DNA from: Pseudomonas marginalis | GTDB taxonomy: Bacteria; Pseudomonadota; Gammaproteobacteria; Pseudomonadales; Pseudomonadaceae | NCBI RefSeq assembly: GCF_900105325.1 | Contig: NZ_FNSU01000002.1 | Span: forward strand, 124,001-188,000 | DNA length: 64,000 nucleotides | Direction of reading: 5' to 3' | Part shown: in pieces, positions 1-7,136 of the stretch | Numbering within the stretch: position 1 is the first letter of the stretch | Layout: every line of letters begins with the position of its first letter | The notes under the pieces: model-generated | Database searches by the model: none | What the model was told of the DNA's origin: nothing | Seen by the model: only the letters and a program-made list of their open reading frames with translations | Translations under genes and position numbers: made by a program

Positions 1-512
1 CCCTGGTTCACTTTGATATAGCGCAGGTCGCTGAGGCGGCAGATCACTGCCGGCGCCGGGTTGGCGTTGAAGGTTTTTTCGAAGCGCTGTTCGGCGCTGG
101 CCCACTCGGTGGCGTCGCTGAGGATCAGCACCAGCAATTCAGGCGTGCCATGGGAATCGCTGATGACCAGGCTGCGCAGGCGGTGCACCCAGGTTTTTTC
201 TTCATCGGCGGTGGGCATGACCTCCACTACCACGTCACTGAATTCATCGCCTGCCGCCGCGCGGGCGAGGGGGTAATTCTCCAGGGGCAAGGGATGATTA
301 TTGCGATAGCGCAGGGCGAAGCGTTCGGCGTACTCCCGGGCATTGCTGCCCAGTGCCGCGACGTCATCCACCCCGTGCATGGTCAGCGCGGCTTCATTGG
401 CCCAGAGGATGGTCTGGTCCACCTCTACAAGGATGATCCCATCGGACAGCCCGGAGATGATCTGCTGCAGCTGGCGGCGGTTGGTTTCTTTGGCGAGGAC
501 ATCCTGGGTCAT
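1..512 (-). CDS. PAS domain sensory protein, C-terminus outside window
   Basis: The first 170 residues are visible and the 3' end lies beyond base 1. The start is the ATG at 512-510, with GGAG five bases upstream. Residues about 5-115 read as a PAS fold (QQIISGLSDGIILVEVDQTI, then WANEAALTMHG). A second PAS-like stretch begins near residue 145 (FEKTFNANPAPAVICRLSDL). Tandem PAS domains of this type usually feed a histidine kinase, a GGDEF domain or an HTH output, but the output domain is not in the window, so signal and role cannot be named. It is divergent from, or overlaps the promoter of, the small plus-strand frame that follows. Confidence 0.7.
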   Translation of the reverse strand, partial: MTQDVLAKETNRRQLQQIISGLSDGIILVEVDQTILWANEAALTMHGVDDVAALGSNAREYAERFALRYRNNHPLPLENYPLARAAAGDEFSDVVVEVMPTADEEKTWVHRLRSLVISDSHGTPELLVLILSDATEWASAEQRFEKTFNANPAPAVICRLSDLRYIKVNQ

Positions 513-534
513 GATTTCTCCGGGTTTTAGGCGC

Positions 535-756
535 ATGAAAGTACGACAGCCCGGTGTCAGGATAGTGCAGGGCAATTGCGCGGCGTGGGGTGCGAATGCA
601 CCAGGTGGCCTGGTGCCTTTGCGCGAGGATGAGCAGTTGAAGCAACAGGCCGAGCAGAAAAACCGTGAAGTGACGCCCAAGCAGCTGTCCCGTGCGGCGT
701 TGAGTTTCTTTGTGGGGCGAATGGCGCAGACGATGCGTCGGATACCGTTGGCTTGA
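535..756 (+). CDS. possible small protein, unrecognised
   Basis: A 73-codon frame starts at an ATG directly upstream of the divergent PAS gene and ends just before a strong hairpin. The C-terminal half is lysine/glutamine-rich and then weakly amphipathic (ALSFFVGRMAQTMRRIPLA). I do not recognise it and there is no clear ribosome binding site. It may be a chance frame. Confidence 0.22.
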   Translation: MKVRQPGVRIVQGNCAAWGANAPGGLVPLREDEQLKQQAEQKNREVTPKQLSRAALSFFVGRMAQTMRRIPLA

Positions 757-770
757 TTGATTGTTGTGTT

Positions 771-806
771 CAAAGGTGGTTAGGGGGTTCCCCTAACCAC
801 ACCTTT
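771..806. terminator. bidirectional terminator-like hairpin
   Basis: A perfect 11-bp stem (GTGGTTAGGGG at 776-786 with CCCCTAACCAC at 790-800) is flanked by AAAGG and CCTTT. It sits exactly between the end of the small plus frame and the stop of the minus-strand membrane gene, as expected for a shared terminator. The T tracts are short. Confidence 0.6.
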
Positions 807-1975
807 CAAGTTGCCAGCCAACCTACGATCGGCACAATCATCAACGTACTCAAGGCCATTGAAACTACATTGCCAATGTACGGATGAAAATGGGCAGGCA
901 GTCTCGCCGCAATTGCACAGGCCAACGGCGGTGCGATCAGTGCGCCCAGCAATGCACTTGAAGTCACCACCATCCAACTGCCACCGTGGGTCAACACTGC
1001 TGCCGGCACCACTGATACCAACGGTACATAGGTGGGATACCAACCCCGCTTTATCCATTGATGGCGCCAGATCACTACGCCAAAAGCCGACGTCAGTGCC
1101 TGCGCTCCCACCATGTGCAAAAGCAGGCCAGAGCCATAAGCCGGGCTCATGGGGTTGAGGGCATAGGCAAGCAACACGCCTGCCAGCAGTCCAAGACTGG
1201 CCAGCTCATTTCCAAAAAAGGGTGCTTCGGAAAAGTCCGCCAGCACTCGGCGCAGGCTCCAGAACACTCCGTAACTGGGCGGGGTAACAGGTATCGGTCG
1301 GTCTGGAGCGATAGAGTCCGAACGCACCAGCGAGGGCACCCGACGACACAGGGCAAATGCGATGACGCTTCCGATAGCCATGCCCAGCACATTACCGACC
1401 ACGGCTGGTAAACCCAGTGGCACACACACCAGATTGACGATCAACAAGCACAGTGGAGTAACCAGTAAAGCTCCCAGCACTGCACCATTGAGGGCGACCT
1501 TCCAACCGCTGCCAAACATAAGCACCATCGCTGCTGGCAATGAAACAAACGCCGCAAACGTAGGCTGCCAGGTTTCGGCGGTAACGCTCCAACCCCACAG
1601 CAGGTTGCTCAGCAACAGCCCGATCAACGAACTGGTCACCACCCAAGGCCACAATCCGGTGCCATAGCAAATGGAAAAGCCCTGCCAGGCTTTGCCACGT
1701 TTGTTTGCCCACCATGCCAGATAGGCACCACTCAATAGGCCCAATGACGCGAGTTCATGCTTGTAAAAGGCAACTTCGCTTATATCCCCCACTACCCACC
1801 GCAACCACGCTACGGGTTGGGGGAGGGCCGTCACCATCTCGTTGTATCCTGGCCATGAACCTTGATGACTGGATACAACCCATACCGCGAGCAAGGTAGC
1901 GACGAGTCCCAGTACAACAACTGTGATATCCGCTCGTGAGCGGGTTGGTGTTTTCCTGGCAAACAACGGTTCCAT
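806..1975 (-). CDS. polytopic membrane protein with internal duplication, putative transporter
   Basis: This 389-residue protein is almost wholly hydrophobic, with roughly ten predicted membrane segments. It consists of two homologous halves. HELASLGLLSGAYLAWW (about residue 73) matches NELASLGLLAGVLLAYA (about 255). WQPTFAAFVSLPAAMVLM matches WYPTYVPLVSVVPAAVLT, and both are followed by an LLGAL-type helix and a GNV motif near the end of the half. Two-repeat membrane proteins are often transporters, but I do not recognise the family. It is the last gene of a minus-strand operon, 14 bp after the amidase stop, so uptake of the operon's amino-acid substrate or export of its acid product is the natural guess. 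That is inference from context only. Confidence 0.75.
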   Translation of the reverse strand: MEPLFARKTPTRSRADITVVVLGLVATLLAVWVVSSHQGSWPGYNEMVTALPQPVAWLRWVVGDISEVAFYKHELASLGLLSGAYLAWWANKRGKAWQGFSICYGTGLWPWVVTSSLIGLLLSNLLWGWSVTAETWQPTFAAFVSLPAAMVLMFGSGWKVALNGAVLGALLVTPLCLLIVNLVCVPLGLPAVVGNVLGMAIGSVIAFALCRRVPSLVRSDSIAPDRPIPVTPPSYGVFWSLRRVLADFSEAPFFGNELASLGLLAGVLLAYALNPMSPAYGSGLLLHMVGAQALTSAFGVVIWRHQWIKRGWYPTYVPLVSVVPAAVLTHGGSWMVVTSSALLGALIAPPLACAIAARLPAHFHPYIGNVVSMALSTLMIVPIVGWLAT

Positions 1976-1989
1976 AGATTGCCCTCCTC

Positions 1990-2877
1990 TCAGCGAGGCA
2001 GGGCAGGGTGCTGGGAATACCCGAGCATCTGATCATAAAGATCATTGCGACGGTCCCGTTGCAGATCATTGAGGCTGTTCCAGATCGGCGCGCTGCGGGC
2101 GCTGGTGATGTCAATGTCGGCGAACAGGATCTCCTGGCGATTGGCCGAAGCCACGGCGCCGATTGGCCAGCCATTTGTCCCTGCAATCAAGGAGCATCCG
2201 AGATAGCGGGCATCCCGCTCTTCACCAATGCGGCTGGCGGCCGCGATAAATACGTTGTTCACATGTGCAGCGGTCATCGTCAGGTACGACGCCATGCACT
2301 TTCCTGCCTCATCGAACAACGGTGGGGGTGTCCACACCCAATTGTTCAAGCTGCAAATGATATCGGCGCCTTGCTGGCTCAAAATGCGCGGTACCTCCGG
2401 AAACCAGATGTCCCAGCAGATCAGCAGGCCGATACGACCGATCGGCGTTTCAAACACTGGAAAGCCAGAATTCCCCGGGGTGAACCAAAGCTTTTCCAGG
2501 TTCCATAAATGGGCTTTGCGGTATTTGCCTATGAACCCATCGGGCCCCAGCAATACGGCTGTGTTGAACAGCTGCATACCATCGATTTCGCTAAGACCGG
2601 CGACCAGATACACCTGGTGCTTGCAGGCAAAATCGATCCATTCCCGCACACTCGGTCCGTTCGGCACTGCCTCTGCATGATCAAACGCGTCCTGGCGGCT
2701 GCTGAAGAAATAGCCGCAGTTGGAAAGCTCCGGCAGCACGATCAGATTGGCGCCGCCGTTTACTGCTTCAGTCGCCAGTAGAAGACTTTGACGCAGGTTG
2801 TCGCTTTGGTTGGCTATACCGACCTGTGGGTTGAACTGAATGACGGCGACGCGGGCAGGGCTTGTTGGTTCGTTCAT
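1990..2877 (-). CDS. carbon-nitrogen hydrolase (nitrilase superfamily), probable amidase
   Basis: A 295-residue nitrilase-superfamily enzyme. The Glu-Lys-Cys triad is visible: LPELSNCGYFF (Glu), GKYRKAHLWNLEKLWF (Lys) and LLICWDIWFPEVPR (Cys). Enzymes of this fold hydrolyse amides or nitriles to acid plus ammonia in the cytoplasm. I chose the ATG at 2877 because homology begins at once (ARVAVIQFNPQ) and AGAGG lies upstream. The frame is open to 3048, but the extra residues look non-coding and overlap the preceding gene. The preceding gene encodes an amino-acid 2-monooxygenase, whose products are amides, so this enzyme probably takes the amide to the acid, as DavA does after DavB in lysine catabolism. 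The exact substrate is unknown. Confidence 0.85.
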   Translation of the reverse strand: MNEPTSPARVAVIQFNPQVGIANQSDNLRQSLLLATEAVNGGANLIVLPELSNCGYFFSSRQDAFDHAEAVPNGPSVREWIDFACKHQVYLVAGLSEIDGMQLFNTAVLLGPDGFIGKYRKAHLWNLEKLWFTPGNSGFPVFETPIGRIGLLICWDIWFPEVPRILSQQGADIICSLNNWVWTPPPLFDEAGKCMASYLTMTAAHVNNVFIAAASRIGEERDARYLGCSLIAGTNGWPIGAVASANRQEILFADIDITSARSAPIWNSLNDLQRDRRNDLYDQMLGYSQHPALPR

Positions 2878-2953
2878 GGGGGGACCTCTTATTGTTATGC
2901 AACCGGATTTTGGTTGGATGTTTATAAGAGGTGAAGAAATGTTTAAAGAAAAG

Positions 2954-4948
2954 TCAGATAATTCCTGTTGTGACGTAGCCGGATTCTCTTGATGTAGTTT
3001 TAGTCTCTGTCTTGTACTCTGGATAATCTTGCATGCAAAAGTCTCCATTGAATTTTGCTTGGGTCTTGTTGCAGATATTGATCACAGTATCAATGGCGCC
3101 TCTGAAGCAAGGTTCTGTCCAGCCAGCATCCACAGAAAAAGATTCACCACAAAGATAAAGCCCGGATGTGAGAGAGAAGTCCCTGTTGTATTTCATCAGG
3201 CCTACGGCGTCGTAGTAGGTGCCAGGGCGATAGAGTTTTGCACAGCCAAGGGCGTGTTTATCGTTCATCCAGCGCTGAACGATTGCTTGGTCACGTCCTA
3301 TATAGGGAGAAATGCGTTTTTTAATATTTGTTGACTTCAGAAGTATCCTGTCCAGCTCTTCTATGCATTTGTCGACCAGTTCTCCGTCGCTGAACAGCGA
3401 AAGCTTTGTTGCATCATCCTCCCACGTGTAGCTTAAGAGGATACAGTCGTAAGTGTGGTTTTCATTGTATCGATAAGTGTAGATATCATGTATGAAGCTG
3501 TCGGTTACAATAGCTTGAGGTATGTTTTTATTGAATGAGAGGAAGGATTTTTTGAGGGGCGCGTACACCTTGCAGCTGGTTTCCCAATGAGCCGTTTTGT
3601 AGGCTGCGATTGTTTCGAAGGGAAGCATATCTTGGCTGAAATTCTCGATAAGAATTTGTGTTTCTATCAGCCATGATGGAAGGGTGATTACAAGTGAATC
3701 GACATCGATAAATTCACTTTTTGTTTTACTCGGCTGTGTAGTATTCCAGTCGTAATAAACCCTTATTTTTCCGTTCTCAAGTTTTTTTATTTTCGTTGCA
3801 GCGCTGTTGGTCAGCAAACCGTACGGGCTTTTCAGTAAGTGTTCATATAGTGATTCGGTGGTCTCTTGCGCTTTTATAAAAAGCAGGGACTCGGCCAGTG
3901 AGCCAAGACCAATGTAATTTGGTTTATTAAATTTTAGGCCTCTCGAGTCAACTGTCTCTGTGACGTCAAGATAAGGTGACGCCATGGGGGCACCTTCTGA
4001 GTTCACACGGCCGTGGATCAGTTGCAAATGACTGCTGAAACCAAATATCGCCGTGCGTATTGGGTAAATCGAGCAGACATCATAGAACGCTCCCCAACTG
4101 CCATCACCAATGCCGATTGAGTAAAAAACAGCCGACTCCTGTGCGGTCATTCCCATTCCGCCAAAGTTGCCAGGATCACTTTGCCGCCAGTGATCGATGG
4201 TTGGCATCTTCACCAAGTCACGAAATGACATGCCCTCATATTTTTTTACTATGGCGTCCCACATGTCTTCCCAAGCGTCAGAGCCGAAATGCTCGGAAAC
4301 GTGCAGCGCCATCCGTTCAGCAAATGCCTTCCACTTCGCAAAAACGGACCCTAAGATTTCACCGGGTGGTGCTGTTTTTCCGTTTGGGTTTTTCCAGATA
4401 AGCATTGTGGGTTCACTGTCTCCTTCCAAGCTCCCTTCTCTCAGGTAGATTCCAGTTGAGTGGACGCTGGGGCTGCCGGGGTTTGGGAAGTCGGAGTAAA
4501 CTAATTCAAATTCATTTGCGTAATAAACCATGAGCGAACGACCATCTTTGGGCTGCTCATTTGATCTATTGAAGAACGGCATTCTCATTGCGCCCATCTC
4601 AAAAGGAGGGCGGCCAACAGTATTCGTATTATTACTACCAAGGGCTGTCAGGTGTCGACCGCCTATACGCTTTGACTTTTCTATTAGTGTGATATTTTTA
4701 AAACCGCACCTATGCAGCTCGCGTGCAGTTGTTAAACCTGTAATTCCCGCACCAATAATGCAAATTTTGTGATCAGTATCGGTCGTTTGAGCAACGCCGT
4801 TTTTTTGCTCTACCAATGCTCGGTAATCGAAACACAAATCTGGCGGGCTAGGGAACCGTGCTCTCCATTTGTTCTTTGCAGTGCGCTTTTTACGATGACT
4901 TTGTTGAGCTATATCTGCTGGATAATTAAAGTTTGAGCCGATGGTCAT
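2954..4948 (-). CDS. flavin-dependent L-amino-acid 2-monooxygenase (Trp/Lys/Phe monooxygenase family)
   Basis: A 664-residue FAD enzyme of the amine-oxidase fold. The dinucleotide-binding motif is at residues 62-91 (CIIGAGITGLTTARELH, then IEKSKRIGGR). FEMGAMRMP follows, then SYTWEDDATKL near residue 512, a signature shared with phenylalanine 2-monooxygenase. LCGESFSVDAGWTEPCF lies close to the C-terminus. This family (IaaM, DavB, PAO) oxidatively decarboxylates L-amino acids to amides. Residues 1-60 form a basic extension before the FAD motif, reminiscent of the pro-sequence of PAO. The gene is markedly more AT-rich than its neighbours, suggesting recent acquisition. It heads an operon with an amidase and a membrane protein. 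Tryptophan would give indole-3-acetamide, but the substrate cannot be read from sequence. Confidence 0.85.
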   Translation of the reverse strand: MTIGSNFNYPADIAQQSHRKKRTAKNKWRARFPSPPDLCFDYRALVEQKNGVAQTTDTDHKICIIGAGITGLTTARELHRCGFKNITLIEKSKRIGGRHLTALGSNNTNTVGRPPFEMGAMRMPFFNRSNEQPKDGRSLMVYYANEFELVYSDFPNPGSPSVHSTGIYLREGSLEGDSEPTMLIWKNPNGKTAPPGEILGSVFAKWKAFAERMALHVSEHFGSDAWEDMWDAIVKKYEGMSFRDLVKMPTIDHWRQSDPGNFGGMGMTAQESAVFYSIGIGDGSWGAFYDVCSIYPIRTAIFGFSSHLQLIHGRVNSEGAPMASPYLDVTETVDSRGLKFNKPNYIGLGSLAESLLFIKAQETTESLYEHLLKSPYGLLTNSAATKIKKLENGKIRVYYDWNTTQPSKTKSEFIDVDSLVITLPSWLIETQILIENFSQDMLPFETIAAYKTAHWETSCKVYAPLKKSFLSFNKNIPQAIVTDSFIHDIYTYRYNENHTYDCILLSYTWEDDATKLSLFSDGELVDKCIEELDRILLKSTNIKKRISPYIGRDQAIVQRWMNDKHALGCAKLYRPGTYYDAVGLMKYNRDFSLTSGLYLCGESFSVDAGWTEPCFRGAIDTVINICNKTQAKFNGDFCMQDYPEYKTETKTTSRESGYVTTGII

Positions 4949-5269
4949 TTTTGATCTTTCTCGTTCAGAATTGATTTTCTATTCATAGGTTGAATATAGG
5001 TTCTGGAAGAGACAATAAGCAGGATGTGATTTTTAGCTAGGGTATGTCGTGTTCTGTTGTAGGTGAAGGGGAACTGGCCCGAGTGTTTTGATTGTTCCAC
5101 GCTCCGCGTGAGAGCGATCCAGAGCACAAAGATTGATATTACTTCACTGGCTAAGGGGTTTGCCCGCCGTCATCATCAAGTCGCAAGATTTTTTATCCGT
5201 GTGTCTCGTGTGTGCAAAAAAACGCATTACCATTTAGTGGGGTGTATATACACACCCAAGGGTGAGGCG
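4949..5269. other. intergenic region, divergent promoters
   Basis: About 320 bp between the monooxygenase start and hicA. It must hold the monooxygenase promoter and the hicAB promoter. No further gene is convincing. The only clear element is the palindrome listed separately. Confidence 0.5.
5242..5253. promoter_or_regulatory. palindromic operator candidate of hicAB
   Basis: The perfect 12-bp palindrome GTGTATATACAC sits 16 bp before the hicA start. HicB antitoxins, and HicAB complexes, repress their own operon by binding palindromes near the promoter, so this is the likely operator. Binding itself is inferred. Confidence 0.5.
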
Positions 5270-5453
5270 ATGAGAAGTCGAGCAGGTGATTGACCTGCTG
5301 GTTGCGGATGGTTGGTTTGAGGTGGCAGTGAAGGGCAGTCATCATCAGTTCAAGCACCCCATGAAGCGGGGAAGAGTCACCGTCCCTCATCCCAAGTCAG
5401 AGATTGCCAAGGGCACTCTGCACAGTATTTTCAAATCAGCCGGTCTCAAATAA
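5270..5453 (+). pseudogene. hicA: hicA mRNA interferase toxin, frameshifted
   Basis: A good ribosome binding site (GGGTGAGG) precedes the ATG at 5270, but this frame stops after seven residues (MRSRAGD). One frame over, from 5283 to the TAA at 5451-5453, a complete HicA body is encoded. It includes VIDLLVADGW, the catalytic-histidine segment VKGSHHQFKHP and VPHPKSEIAKGTL. One extra base near 5281-5284 explains the break. HicA is a small double-stranded-RNA-binding-fold RNase that cleaves mRNA. An in-frame GTG at 5286 could restart translation and lose only about five N-terminal residues, so the toxin may not be fully dead. A sequencing error is also possible. Confidence 0.75.
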
Positions 5454-5507
5454 TTGCCTGCTGGATGAATTGGGCGAGCTCCCACGGGCTCGGTCAGAGG
5501 AGGAACA

Positions 5508-5909
5508 ATGAAATTCCCAGTGGTAGTACACAAAGATGCTGATTCGGATTACAGCGTGACCGTCCCTGATGTGCCGGGGTGTTTCTCGGCGGGCGGGTCT
5601 TTTTCCGAAGCGCTGGACAATGTACGTGAGGCATTGGCTCTGCACCTCGAAGGCCTGGTTGCCGATCAGGAACAGCTTCCTCAGGCGCTGGAGGTTGATG
5701 CCCATTTGGGTAATCCGGATTTTGCCGGTGGTGTCTGGGCGATAGTCGACTTTGACCTCACGCCTTATCTGGGGAAATCAGTGCGGTTCAATGCCTCTCT
5801 GCCGGAACACCTCTTGCAGCGGATTGACGAGCGTGTGCAAAAGGATCATCGCTATGCATCGCGGTCAGGTTTTTTGGCGACGGCAGCGCTGCGTGAGCTC
5901 TCTGCGTAA
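5508..5909 (+). CDS. hicB: HicB antitoxin
   Basis: A 133-residue antitoxin with GGAGGAAC before its ATG, 54 bp after hicA. The N-terminal half is the degenerate RNase-H-like HicB fold (VVVHKDADSDYSVTVPDVPG, then FSAGGSFSEALDNVREAL). The C-terminal part (LPEHLLQRIDERVQKDHRY, SRSGFLATAALREL) is a ribbon-helix-helix DNA-binding domain. It neutralises HicA and autoregulates the operon. It is intact while its toxin gene carries a frameshift. Confidence 0.9.
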   Translation: MKFPVVVHKDADSDYSVTVPDVPGCFSAGGSFSEALDNVREALALHLEGLVADQEQLPQALEVDAHLGNPDFAGGVWAIVDFDLTPYLGKSVRFNASLPEHLLQRIDERVQKDHRYASRSGFLATAALRELSA

Positions 5910-6188
5910 GTAAGCACAAGCGATCACTCTGTATCGGCTTATGGCGTGTTCAAGTCGGGCCGACGCTATATCTACGGGATTTTTGTGGGGGGCAGTACTA
6001 AAGCAACGGGGTCGCTGCGCAGCCCAACGGAAGCAAGCTCCCTCGCTTGAGCGGCGCAAGCGCTTGGGATTCTCTCGGAAACGTCCTGCAAGTTAAAGGG
6101 AAATGTCACGGCTGCGACTGTTCCTGCACTTGCCAAACCCCACCGATTCTGGGAAAACCCCAGCCTTTACGCCTTCAACGAGAACCCC

Positions 6189-6533
6189 ATGAGCCCCGAC
6201 GAACTCCAGATCACCGACATCCGCCCAGGCACCGGCAAAGCCGTGGTCAAGGGCGCACTGATCACCACTCAATACACCGGCACCCTGGAAGACGGTACGG
6301 TCTTCGATTCGTCCTGGGAGCGGGGCAAGCCGTTCCAGTGTGTGATCGGCACCGGGCGGGTGATCAAGGGCTGGGACCAGGGTTTGATGGGCATGCAGGT
6401 CGGCGGGGTGCGCAGGTTGTTTGTGCCGGCGCACCTTGCCTATGGCGAACGGTCGATGGGCGCGCATATCAAGCCCAACAGCAATCTGCGCTTTGAGATT
6501 GAGTTGTTGGAAGTGCTGACGCGGGACGATTAA
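6189..6533 (+). CDS. FKBP-type peptidyl-prolyl cis-trans isomerase
   Basis: A single-domain FKBP of 114 residues without a signal peptide, so probably cytoplasmic. It accelerates cis-trans isomerisation at X-Pro bonds. Conserved FKBP segments are visible in order: YTGTLEDGTVFDSSWERGKP, IGTGRVIKGWDQGLMGMQVG, RRLFVPAHLAYGERSMG and NLRFEIELLEV. Length and order are typical of the small stand-alone FKBPs. It has its own intergenic spaces on both sides and appears to be transcribed alone. Confidence 0.92.
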   Translation: MSPDELQITDIRPGTGKAVVKGALITTQYTGTLEDGTVFDSSWERGKPFQCVIGTGRVIKGWDQGLMGMQVGGVRRLFVPAHLAYGERSMGAHIKPNSNLRFEIELLEVLTRDD

Positions 6534-6563
6534 TTTCGCAAAAACCTGGCCCACCACCTCGTA

Positions 6564-6654
6564 CGTAGCAGCTGCCGAGCGCAAGCGAGGCTGCGTTCGC
6601 GGTGTGTCAGACGAACCGCTGACGCAGCCTCGCTTGCGCTCGGCAGCTGCTACG
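6564..6654. repeat. REPIN (inverted REP pair), GTAGCAGCTGCCGAGC type
   Basis: GTAGCAGCTGCCGAGCGCAA at 6565 is repeated in inverse orientation ending at 6653, with about 30 perfectly complementary bases per arm around a 26-base centre. This is the classic Pseudomonas REP doublet spread by RAYT transposases. It lies in the gap between the FKBP gene and the mgtA leader. Confidence 0.9.
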
Positions 6655-6854
6655 GGATCTGGCGAACCTGCCACCTCACATTCAAGCATCGGCGGCTTCA
6701 GGATGGGGGTTCCTGAACCCTCCCTGAAGAATCCTCTTATTCACCATATGGAAACTTTCCTACGGTTTACTCTCCTTAAATCGGGGCGTAAGCTTCGCGC
6801 GTTTTCATCAATAGCGGAGACCCTCAGTGGGTACTTGTTCGAGTGACAGTTGTC

Positions 6855-7136
6855 GGCCGGTCTCGGTAACCGGCACATACTTGGCAAGATAACGCGCATT
6901 TTTTCGATGCCGTTGTCTCGCCACCTAGCGAGAAGCGGCATCCCGACAGCGGCCAGTCCTGGCCCCTGTGCGATCCCTCTCATCGACGCTGACCAGCACC
7001 CGGTTAACCTCGGGATGCTACGGACGCGCCTGCCTTTTACGGCAGGCGGGCCGGGCTGACTGTGCCTATGAAGCGGGCGCGGTGGGACAGGCAGTACCTG
7101 CACGAAGGTTTTTTCCTCGCGCAGGAGTAACACACC
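6855..7136 (+). promoter_or_regulatory. structured 5' leader of mgtA
   Basis: The 280 bp before mgtA are rich in nested complementarity. GCATCCCGA (6938-6946) pairs with TCGGGATGC (7010-7018) and encloses a GGCCAG/CTGGCC hairpin. A perfect 8-bp hairpin (CGCCTGCC/GGCAGGCG) follows at 7027-7048, and a run of six T lies at 7110-7115. mgtA genes in enteric bacteria are controlled by a Mg-sensing leader RNA, so a similar role is plausible here, but I cannot assign it to the M-box or any other named class. A 50-codon frame (6907-7059, 7 Pro, no ribosome binding site) runs through it. Confidence 0.45.
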
